Assembly: GCF_000612545.2 (NCBI RefSeq)
Contig: NZ_CP097800.1
Coordinates: 5,282,501-5,346,500, forward strand
Length of the DNA: 64,000 nt
Origin: Streptomyces sp. PCS3-D2
GTDB lineage: Bacteria > Actinomycetota > Actinomycetes > Streptomycetales > Streptomycetaceae
Direction of reading: 5' to 3'
Shown: positions 31,338-38,128 of the stretch, in pieces
Position numbering within the stretch: the first letter of the stretch is position 1
Layout of the letters: each line of letters opens with the position of its first letter
Program-made: the position numbers and the translations under genes
The notes under the pieces: generated by a model
Seen by the model: the letters and a program-made list of their open reading frames with translations, nothing else
What the model was told of the DNA's origin: nothing
Database searches by the model: none

Positions 31338-32285
31338 TCAGGCCGCAACCGGCTCGGCCTGCTGGCTGTGCTCCTCGGCCTCGGCCTCGGGGTTGACCAG
31401 GATCTCCTTGGCCTCCGCGTGAGCCTTGGCCTGCTTGAGCTGGAACCTGGCCTTGGTCAGCGACTCGGCCACCCGGTCCAGCTGCTCCAGCCGCTTGCCG
31501 ACCTCGCCCTCCAGGGCCTCGGCGAGCTTGAGTTCGCTGGTTGCGCCGATCTCGTCGAGCAGCACGCGGATCTGCTCGATCCGGTCGAGCGTCGTCTTCG
31601 TCTTGCGCTTCGCGGCGGCGCGCTTCTCCTTCTGCTCCGGCGTCAGCTCCTCAGTGATCATCAGGACTGCCTGGTTCTGCTGCTGCTTCATCGCGTAGGC
31701 GAAGTGGACGATCGCGTTGTCGCTCTCGAACTCGCCTCGGGTGAACTTGGCCAGCATGGCGCCCTGGTTGGCGAGGCTGAGCTGCGCGATCTGCACGGCC
31801 GCCTGCGTGCCGATCTTCCCCTCGGAGACGATCTGCTGGAACTCGTGGCGCAGGTTGAGCAGCTGGAGGCGGAGGCGCACGTACGCCGTCGTCTTGCCGA
31901 AGTCGGCGGCCACCGACTTCTCCGTGGCGCCGTCCTCCTCGTCCAGGATGCGCTGGTAGGCGTTGGCCTCCTCGAAGGGGGTCATGTCCTCGCGGTTCAC
32001 GTTCTCGCTCACCGACCGCTTGAAGGCCTTCAGGTCGTTCTTCTCGGAGATGATCGAGACCTTGATCGTGGCCTTGTTCAGGAGCTGGTGCGCCCGCCAG
32101 CGGCGCTCGCCGGAGACGATCTGATATCCACCCTCGTCCATCGGGCGGACCTCGATCGGCGTCATCTGCCCGTACGTCTTGATGGCCGTGGCCAGCTCCT
32201 GGAGCTTCGCCTCGTCGAAGAACTCGCGGGGCTGGTTCGGGTTGCGGTGGACCTGGGTCATCTTGACGGTGCGGATCGTGGACAT
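31338..32285 (-). CDS. ParB-like partition or DNA-binding protein
   Basis: Codes for 315 aa from ATG 32285 with GGAGAG upstream. It has a complete ParB N-terminal part: 'NPNQPREFFDEAKLQELATAI', 'YQIVSGERRWRAHQLL' (the GERR nucleotide-binding box), 'ENVNREDMTPFEEANAYQ', and a ParB-type HTH (GKTTAYVRLRLQLL). The C-terminal third is a lysine- and glutamate-rich coil. No ParA is visible in the window. It may act in replication or partition of an extrachromosomal state, or as a regulator of the early operon it heads. Confidence 0.85.
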   Translation of the reverse strand: MSTIRTVKMTQVHRNPNQPREFFDEAKLQELATAIKTYGQMTPIEVRPMDEGGYQIVSGERRWRAHQLLNKATIKVSIISEKNDLKAFKRSVSENVNREDMTPFEEANAYQRILDEEDGATEKSVAADFGKTTAYVRLRLQLLNLRHEFQQIVSEGKIGTQAAVQIAQLSLANQGAMLAKFTRGEFESDNAIVHFAYAMKQQQNQAVLMITEELTPEQKEKRAAAKRKTKTTLDRIEQIRVLLDEIGATSELKLAEALEGEVGKRLEQLDRVAESLTKARFQLKQAKAHAEAKEILVNPEAEAEEHSQQAEPVAA

Positions 32286-32331
32286 CTCGTGCTCTCCAAG
32301 AGGTAGTCGGTGTGGCTTCTCGCTCTCACCT

Positions 32332-32372
32332 TGTATCTAAATTCTACTACCTATGAGGGGGGTGTCCAGCTC
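32332..32372. promoter_or_regulatory. Shared upstream element, copy 2 (before parB-like gene)
   Basis: Same order of blocks as the copy at 30422-30462: a C-rich box, TAGTAGAATT and AGATAC, ending 46 bp before the parB-like start codon. The match between the two copies covers most of about 40 bp, far more than expected by chance in this base composition. Confidence 0.5.
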
Positions 32373-32439
32373 GGGAGAGTTGGGGCGGTGTGACCCCTGA
32401 CACATCTTCAGGGGTGCGGTGACCTGCGGAAACGACAAA

Positions 32440-32463
32440 GGGGCGCCGGATTCCCGGCGCCCC
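32440..32463 (-). terminator. Hairpin terminator, 10-bp perfect stem
   Basis: GGGGCGCCGG (32440-32449) pairs with CCGGCGCCCC (32454-32463) over a 4-nt loop. On the leftward strand it follows the WhiB-like gene by 13 bases and is followed by TTTG, as expected for an intrinsic terminator. Confidence 0.75.
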
Positions 32464-32476
32464 ATCCAGCCCGGCC

Positions 32477-32800
32477 CTATGCGGCGAGCAGCCCCCCGGC
32501 CTCAACGCGGTCGCGCCATGCCCGGACCTCCGCCGGAGCGCCAGCCAGCAAGGCGCCGGCGCAGTCATGGCGGATCGGACACGTTCTGCACAGGTCGGCG
32601 GGAGAACCTGCGCTCTGCATTGCCGCTGCGGCCGATCGGCACGCCGCGGCACTCCAGGCGATTGGCCGCGCGAGCGGCTCGGACGTGTTCCCCAGATCGC
32701 TCAGCAGCATCAGGGCGCGCGAAGGGTCCACCGGTGTGCCGGTCGTGCTTCCCTGCCGTGGCTGCTGAGACAGCGCGATCACGCGCTGCACGTCGATCAC
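32477..32800 (-). CDS. WhiB-like iron-sulfur protein candidate
   Basis: Codes for 107 aa from GTG 32800. The second half has 'DLCRTCPIRHDCAGALLAG', which equals the C-x2-C-P-x-R-x2-C core of WhiB proteins, with a further cysteine 20 residues earlier (AAACRSA). The fourth WhiB feature, the G-x-W-G-G turn, is replaced by 'VRAWRDRVEAGG'. Actinophages often carry WhiB-like regulators that act on host transcription. It lies next to the lysogeny control region and is transcribed away from it. Confidence 0.6.
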   Translation of the reverse strand: MIDVQRVIALSQQPRQGSTTGTPVDPSRALMLLSDLGNTSEPLARPIAWSAAACRSAAAAMQSAGSPADLCRTCPIRHDCAGALLAGAPAEVRAWRDRVEAGGLLAA

Positions 32801-33204
32801 GTGCCCCCCAAGGGTCGGTCGAGGCTTTGGTACGGTCCCGCCTCGATAGCCCCGGCGCCCCCCGCGGACGCCGTTGTTGGTGTTCCGTCCGGGGCCGCGC
32901 GCCTGACCACCCGGGATCCTAGACGGGAGCCGCCGAGCTGGCCCGCCGGCCGGGGTCCGCTTGTGGCGGATCGGGTCGGTCGCGGACGTGCTGGGGCGGC
33001 TGATTGAGCCTCGACCCCGCTGTCATCGAGGTGAGGTGGCCGCCTCAGGGGCGGCCGTGGTGGCGTAAGGGCGCCCCTCGTGGAAACACGCACTGCTCCG
33101 CTGTCAGGCCCGGAGTCTCGGCGCCGGGCAGGGTGGATCGGCCCTGCCAGAGAGCGCAGTCGCCCGAAGGGCGAGCCTGCCGACGATCACCTGAGAGGGG
33201 CCGA

Positions 33205-33242
33205 TGGGACGAACATACGTCCCACAACCGACACACTGTCAA
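33205..33242 (-). promoter_or_regulatory. Leftward early promoter with dyad over the -10
   Basis: On the leftward strand a perfect TTGACA (33242-33237) lies 19 bp from TATGTT (33217-33212). The -10 is inside the inverted repeat TGGGAC...GTCCCA (33205-33210 and 33219-33224). It would drive the WhiB-like and parB-like genes and could be shut by the XRE protein next door. The spacer is longer than ideal. The rest of the 550-bp gap 32801-33352 has no gene I can support, only a 7-bp hairpin near 33038-33056. Confidence 0.45.
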
Positions 33243-33352
33243 GTCAACGAGACACCATGGCGGGGGTGCCTGCAAACCTGTTAAGCAAACTAGCTACCCT
33301 GGTAGTCATCACCAGGACAGGCCCCCCGAGGGCAAGAGCAGATAGGACGGCC

Positions 33353-33865
33353 ATGGGAGAGGGCGCTCCCCCCAGCCGTGGCGTGATCGGCGACCGACTC
33401 GACCACCTGATCAAGGAGCTGCACCCGCCGGGGCGGCCCCCCTTCAGCGAGCGGGAGATCGCGCGCAAGATGGCGGAGAAGGCCGAGCCGGACGTGCCGA
33501 CCCTCACGCATGCCAGCATCAGCAACATCCGCAACGGCACCACCAAGAACCCCGGGGTCGACAGCCTCCGGGCCCTCGCCAAGTTCTTCGGCGTACCCGT
33601 CGCCTACTTCCTCGACGACAACGTGGCCGAAGTCACGGACCGCCGTATGCGGGAGATCAAGGAGGGCGCCGAGCGCGCCCGAGCGAGCGACGAGCTCGCC
33701 GAGGTGCTGGAGGACAACGACGTCCGGGCGATAGCCTTCCGTCTCAACGGCCTTTCCACAAAGGCACTTAGAGGCATCCGAGGAATCGTCGAAGGGGCCC
33801 GCGACTCCGAAGGCCTTCCGCAGGTTGAAGAGAAAACCACCTGGCGGCGCCGCAGTCGATCTTGA
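33353..33865 (+). CDS. XRE-family repressor candidate of prophage 1
   Basis: Codes for 170 aa from ATG 33353 with AGGACGG upstream. A long XRE HTH covers residues 10-90 (FSEREIARKMAEKAEPD, LTHASISNIRNGTTKNPGVD, RALAKFFGVPVAYFLDD), followed by a helical oligomerisation part. It is in the position of a lysogeny repressor: it reads rightwards from the early-operon promoter region and is followed by an ImmA/IrrE-type protease gene and a perfect TTTCACC-A-GGTGAAA operator. This pairing is known from ICEBs1 and many actinobacterial prophages. Confidence 0.75.
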   Translation: MGEGAPPSRGVIGDRLDHLIKELHPPGRPPFSEREIARKMAEKAEPDVPTLTHASISNIRNGTTKNPGVDSLRALAKFFGVPVAYFLDDNVAEVTDRRMREIKEGAERARASDELAEVLEDNDVRAIAFRLNGLSTKALRGIRGIVEGARDSEGLPQVEEKTTWRRRSRS

Positions 33866-33894
33866 ACGCTCCCCGCATCCCGTCTCACCCGCTT

Positions 33895-33909
33895 TTTCAC
33901 CAGGTGAAA
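33895..33909. promoter_or_regulatory. Perfect 15-bp palindrome, probable operator
   Basis: TTTCACC-A-GGTGAAA lies 29 bp after the XRE gene stop and 117 bp before the ImmA-like gene. A related TCACC-A-GGTGA lies at 37592-37602 beside the excisionase gene, and a half-site (TCACCAGGTC) at 37709-37718. Sites with the same core at both control points suggest one regulator, probably the XRE protein. Confidence 0.6.
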
Positions 33910-34026
33910 TAGCGTCGGCACTGTCGGTGGCGCCGGTTAGTCTTGGCGCAGCGCCGAGGTCACCAAAGGCGCCTAGGGGAGACGTATCGGGGGGTCCGGC
34001 CAAGGGCCGGAATGCGAGGCACGACC

Positions 34027-34707
34027 ATGTGGTGGAGAAGGCGTAGGCAGAGCAGCGACCCGCTCGAGGCCATCCTCGCCAAGCTCCGGATCCCGCAGCC
34101 CTTCGAACTCCACGCTCTGCTCGAAGCCGTGGCCGCCGAGCGCGGCCGGCCGCTGATCATCGCCGAACTCGACGAGATCAACCCCGCCATCCCGTGCGGC
34201 ATGTGGATGAGCACCGGTGAGGCGGATCACATCCTCTACAAGCCGGCCGCCAGCCCGATCCTGCGTACGCAGATCATCCTGCACGAGCTCGCCCACATGC
34301 TCCTGGAGCACAAGGGGCCGGAGTTCGACCTCTCGGCGCAGGCCAGCGACGAGGATGTGCAGCTCGCCACCAAGGCGATGACCTCGCTCCTGGCCCATGA
34401 GTCCCAAGCGTTCGGCGCACCGGAACCCGTCCTGCCCGCCGCGGCCGTCCTGCGCGCGGAGGCCGCCCGCATCAGGGCGGCTGTCACCGCGACGACCGAG
34501 CTCGACGACGACATGGGCATCAACCCGGACGCGATGTTCGCGCTCCTGGGCCGGACGAAATACAGCGGACCGCAAGAGGCCGACGCCGAAAATCTCGCCA
34601 CCCGCATTCACGAAAAGGCAAGCCGCACCGAAGCCCGTTCCCGAACCAAGGACGGATCAGACGTCCTGGAACGCCTTAACGACGCCTTCGGCCACCCCAC
34701 TCAGTAA
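34027..34707 (+). CDS. ImmA/IrrE-type zinc peptidase
   Basis: Codes for 226 aa. ATG 34027 (MWWRRRR) has a GAGG seven bases upstream; ATG 34012 is an alternative. The zinc protease motif H-E-x2-H is in 'TQIILHELAHMLLEH', about residues 84-98, and the N-terminal part matches ImmA/IrrE proteins. In other prophages ImmA-type proteases cut the phage repressor after DNA damage. The C-terminal 90 residues are helical and of unknown role. Confidence 0.85.
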   Translation: MWWRRRRQSSDPLEAILAKLRIPQPFELHALLEAVAAERGRPLIIAELDEINPAIPCGMWMSTGEADHILYKPAASPILRTQIILHELAHMLLEHKGPEFDLSAQASDEDVQLATKAMTSLLAHESQAFGAPEPVLPAAAVLRAEAARIRAAVTATTELDDDMGINPDAMFALLGRTKYSGPQEADAENLATRIHEKASRTEARSRTKDGSDVLERLNDAFGHPTQ

Positions 34708-34720
34708 GAAAGAACGACCC

Positions 34721-35875
34721 ATCAAAACCGCAGTTGTCATCGCCCTTTGGGTAGTGGCCCTCTGGCGCCTGCCCGCAGCAATCCGCATACCCCGCCAGCG
34801 CCCCCTGTGGACTGCGTTCGCGTGCATCGCGCTGGCCTCCACGATCGCCCGGCCGGCGGTCAAGCACATCGTTGTTGAGCCGACCGGCGTCAACAACCTC
34901 GCCACGGTCCTCCAGCACATCCTGGGCATGGGCGGCAGCACCGCCGTGCTGTTCTTCGTCATCGCCATGGCGAAGCCCGACGCGCTGAGGTGGGGCCGAC
35001 CCCTGCTCTACTCGTGCGCGGCCGTCGGCTCCGCTCTGCTGGTGACGTTCTTCGCGCTCACCCCGCGCCCCACCGAAGTACACAACTTCTTCGAAGCGAA
35101 CCTCGGGCAGCCCACCGGAACCGCGTACTGCCTCGTGTTCCTCGGGTACCTCACGATCGCCATGACCATCTCGTCCTGGCTGTTCTGGTCCTACGGGCGC
35201 CGCGCGGCCGGCGCCTCCCTCAGGGCCGGGCTGCGGCTCCTGGGCGCCGGGACCGCCTTCGGGGCGCTCTACACCACCTGGCGCATCGCCCACATGACGA
35301 CCCGCCTCGCCGACGTCCCGTTCGTCACCGACGACGACACCACCCAGCTCATCGCGGACCTGGTCGAGTACACGAGTATCGCGCTGATCATCCTCGGCAA
35401 CAGCGTTCCTGCGGTGGGCGTCCTGTGGCGGTCGGTCACCTACCGGCGAGCCCTCAGGGAGGTGCGTCCGCTGTGGGCCGAGCTGATCGAGGCCGCCCCC
35501 GGTGTCGTGCTGGACCAGCCCGCCGGCCGCGGCCCGCGTCTTCAGCTCCACCGGCAGCTCATCGAAATCTGGGACGTCGTCCTCATCTTGCGGGCCTACG
35601 CGTCCGCAGACCTGATCGCAGCCGCGCAGCAGCAGGCCCAGGCCGCAGGGCTCGACGAGGAAGGCACCGCCCGGCTCGCCGAAGCCATGTGGATCCGCGT
35701 TGCGTGGCTGGCCGCCCTAAAGGGCGAAGCACCCCACACGGACGCGCCCGAAGAGAGCGCCGAGCAGGACACGGACTTCGACGCCGAAGTCCGCAAGGCC
35801 CTGGGCCTGGCCCGCGCCTTCCAGGACCCGCGCACCGCGGAGTTCGCACGCCACCACCAGGAGCAGCCCGCATGA
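34721..35875 (+). CDS. Multi-span membrane protein, MAB_1171c-like
   Basis: A membrane protein of about 384 aa with 7 predicted spans in the first 230 residues (e.g. LWVVALWRLPAAI, GSTAVLFFVIAMA, YCLVFLGYLTIAMTISSWLFW) and a helical cytoplasmic C-terminus. It matches the MAB_1171c putative transporter group that follows XRE/ImmA genes in actinobacteria. The start is odd: sequence similarity would begin at ATC 34721 (IKTAVVIALW) with AAGAAAG upstream, while the first regular codon, GTG 34754, would cut the first membrane span. A longer ATG at 34397 lies inside the ImmA-like gene. Confidence 0.7.
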   Translation: MKTAVVIALWVVALWRLPAAIRIPRQRPLWTAFACIALASTIARPAVKHIVVEPTGVNNLATVLQHILGMGGSTAVLFFVIAMAKPDALRWGRPLLYSCAAVGSALLVTFFALTPRPTEVHNFFEANLGQPTGTAYCLVFLGYLTIAMTISSWLFWSYGRRAAGASLRAGLRLLGAGTAFGALYTTWRIAHMTTRLADVPFVTDDDTTQLIADLVEYTSIALIILGNSVPAVGVLWRSVTYRRALREVRPLWAELIEAAPGVVLDQPAGRGPRLQLHRQLIEIWDVVLILRAYASADLIAAAQQQAQAAGLDEEGTARLAEAMWIRVAWLAALKGEAPHTDAPEESAEQDTDFDAEVRKALGLARAFQDPRTAEFARHHQEQPA

Positions 35876-36486
35876 CCGCTACCCTCACCCCCGACGCACC
35901 GACGCCGGCCCGAGCGAAGAGCCCCCTGACGGCCGTAGGCACCGACGTACTTGAGCCCCGGACCTGGATCATCGGCGTCACGCTGCTCATGGGCTGGCAC
36001 GCCGACCGGCTGACCGGTATCGGCTGGGGCCTGGTGGCGGCCGTGTTCTGCGGAGTTGTCCCCATGCTGTGGATCAAGTGGGGCCAGCGCCGTGGTTACT
36101 GGGGAGACCGGCACGTGCGCCGCCGCCAGGATCGGCTGATCGTCCTGCCGGGCGTCATCATCTCCGTCGCCACGTGCATCACGCTCATGTTCACGCTGAG
36201 CGCGCCCCGGGAAATGAGCGCCCTGGTCCTGGCCATGCTCGCCACGCTCGTTGCGATCCTGGCCATCACCACGGCCTGGAAGATCAGCGTGCACACTGCG
36301 GTCTCCGCTGGCGCGCTCGTCATGCTCGCCTTCGCCTACGGTCCGTGGGTACTCGTGGCCGTGCCACTGGTGGCCCTCGTCGGCTGGTCCCGCGTTGTCC
36401 TGCGTGATCACACGCTTGCCCAGGTCCTGGCCGGGACCGTGCTGGGCGCCGTACTTGCCGGAGCGGTCTTCACCTGGCTGCGCTAA
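35872..36486 (+). CDS. PAP2-type membrane phosphatase
   Basis: Codes for 204 aa from ATG 35872 (ATGA overlap). Six hydrophobic segments; the PAP2 signatures are 'KISVHTAVSAGALVML' (motif 2, S-x-H) and 'WSRVVLRDHTLAQVLAG' (motif 3, S-R-x5-H). Proteins of this type remove phosphate from lipids. It is the last gene of the XRE / ImmA / MAB_1171c / PAP2 cassette and ends just before a 16-bp terminator. Its purpose in a prophage is not known. Confidence 0.8.
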   Translation: MTATLTPDAPTPARAKSPLTAVGTDVLEPRTWIIGVTLLMGWHADRLTGIGWGLVAAVFCGVVPMLWIKWGQRRGYWGDRHVRRRQDRLIVLPGVIISVATCITLMFTLSAPREMSALVLAMLATLVAILAITTAWKISVHTAVSAGALVMLAFAYGPWVLVAVPLVALVGWSRVVLRDHTLAQVLAGTVLGAVLAGAVFTWLR

Positions 36487-36497
36487 GCCGCATAGCG

Positions 36498-36532
36498 CGA
36501 GGCGGGCCCGACCACCGGTCGGGCCCGCCTCG
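36498..36532. terminator. Bidirectional hairpin terminator, 16-bp perfect stem
   Basis: Arms 36498-36513 and 36517-36532 pair perfectly around a 3-nt loop between the convergent PAP2 gene (stop 36486) and recombinase remnant (stop 36546). Confidence 0.85.
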
Positions 36533-36545
36533 TCGTACTTGCCGC

Positions 36546-37466
36546 TCAGCTGACCGACGTACGCCAGTCGATACGAATCCGGCTGCGCGGGTCAACAGCT
36601 CCACCGCCGGCCGCGAGGACGTGCACCTTCGCCACCGACAGCATGACCAGGCCCCGCTGGCTCGCCCGGGGTGCGGTGTTCCACCAGCCGACCACCTCGC
36701 GAGGGTCGGTCAGCGGCACGCTCGTGATCTGCTCCAGGAACCGCAGGCGGGCCCGAGACGCAGCCAGATCGCTCTTGGTGGCCTTCTCCGCTGCCTTGTA
36801 CGCATCCGGCACCATCTGCTGGCGGAACGCCTTCAGGGAGGCGAACCGGGTGTCGGCGTCCTTGATGTGGGCAACCAGCCGCTCGGCCTCTTCAAGAGCG
36901 TCCCGCTGGAGACGCAGCAGCTTCTCGTGCTGGCCCGGCCGGAGCAGATCGGCAAGAACCTCCTCGGCCACCACCGGCTCGAGCCGGTCGGCGTCCATGC
37001 GGATCTTGCCGCAACCCTGGCACCGGTAGTTCGGGCCAGCCTCGGCGTTGACCCGGCCGCCGGTCAGGTCGAAGCCGCACTCGTCGCAGTCGGCGATGCC
37101 CTTGGTGAGCAGGTAGTCGTGGGCCTCGCGCCGCTGTACCGATTCGCCCCGGATGGCTGCGCGCGCTTCCAGCAGCTCCCGCTGCTCGTCGGGAGTGAGC
37201 ACGGTCTCCCCGAAGCCGTCGATGGGGTCGCCTGCGCTGTCGAGGCCAGCCATCCGAGGGTTGGAGAGCGTCTTCATCAGGGTGTCACCCCGCCAGAGCC
37301 CGCCCAGGGGAGTGCGCCCACCGTTCTGGTTCACCCACTCGGCCACCGCGTTCTGCGACTCCGGCGGATCAACGATGGACAGCCGTGATGCCGCGCGCCG
37401 CAGGAACGCCGCTTCTGCGTGGACGAGCCCGCCCCCGCCGTTGGCGTATCCGCACAGCCTCGCCAT
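36546..37466 (-). pseudogene. Large serine recombinase lacking its catalytic domain
   Basis: A 306-aa frame from ATG 37466 that begins directly at the recombinase domain (EAAFLRRAASRL, WVNQNGGRTPLGG, LMKTLSNPRMAG) and continues with the zinc ribbon (CDECGFDL, then CQGCGK) and the coiled-coil region (ALEEAERLVAHIKDADTRF). The N-terminal resolvase domain with the catalytic serine, about 150 residues, is not found upstream. It is therefore a truncated integrase remnant, or a protein that keeps only DNA binding. The start lies at once after the deletion point. Confidence 0.8.
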
Positions 37467-37525
37467 GTCCCGCTGATCTCCGATCGGTACCGCCCTGATC
37501 GACTGTCGATGAGGGGCTGATCTCT

Positions 37526-37738
37526 ATCTAATAGGCCAACGCCTGTGATGCATAACTCGCAGCTCGCCTACAACCTTCCTGCGGCGGCATATCACCAGGT
37601 GAGGGCGGTAAAGGGTTGTAGTGAAGTGATGGAGGTCACAAAGGTGCCCGTGACGGAACCGCCCACTCCGGCATGCCGTCCCGGGGGAAATGCCTGATGG
37701 CCCAACCCTCACCAGGTCGAGCCATCAGATATAGGTCA
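37526..37738. promoter_or_regulatory. Control region of recombinase remnant and excisionase
   Basis: This 280-bp gap holds the leftward motif TGGCCTATTAGAT (37538-37526), the palindrome TCACC-A-GGTGA (37592-37602), a half-site TCACCAGGTC (37709-37718), and the leftward TGACCTATATCTGAT (37738-37724). The two motif types also occur at 29.6-30.2 kb and 33.9 kb. I see no gene in the gap. Confidence 0.5.
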
Positions 37739-37747
37739 GCGTGCATT

Positions 37748-38002
37748 TCATGCCTGCACGCCCAGTACCTCCCACAGTGACGCCGTCGCGACCCGCGTCG
37801 TAGCGCCCAGCGGAATCACCCGGGCCGGAAACACCCCGCCCTTGATCAACGCGTGCGCCTTGTCCTGCCCGATCCCCAGCGCCCGCGCGGCCGTCGCCAC
37901 GCTCACCGCCGGCGGCAGCCCAAGCAGCTCCGCCATCGTCATCCCGGCGCCCCGCGCCCCACGCGCAGAACCCTCCGCGCTCACAACCGCAGATGAGGAC
38001 AT
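37748..38002 (-). CDS. Excisionase-type HTH protein
   Basis: Codes for 84 aa from ATG 38002; ATG 37942 (MTMAELLG) is the alternative start. A compact winged-HTH of the helix_turn_helix_17/Xis kind is visible: 'SVATAARALGIGQDKAHALIKGG' followed by 'FPARVIPLG' and 'TRVATASLWEVLG'. It is divergent from the integrase across 126 bp, the usual place for the recombination directionality factor. Confidence 0.75.
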   Translation of the reverse strand: MSSSAVVSAEGSARGARGAGMTMAELLGLPPAVSVATAARALGIGQDKAHALIKGGVFPARVIPLGATTRVATASLWEVLGVQA

Positions 38003-38128
38003 AGGTGGTCACATCCCTCTTCCCCGCGCCACCTGACCAGAAGCCTACGGTGTCGAACGAGGCGTCCCGCTCGCTACAGAAGGATGAGGACACGTAAGGA
38101 CAGCCCAGGTCAGACGGGGGGACACCAC

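Noticed and set aside
31338-32285. Plasmid-like partition system
   Set aside because: The ParB-like protein is complete, but no ParA gene or cluster of parS-like repeats is seen in the window, so I keep only the single-gene call.
32797-33345. Short open frames on both strands between the WhiB-like gene and the repressor
   Set aside because: They are proline- and arginine-rich, lack ribosome binding sites and cover the promoter and operator region.
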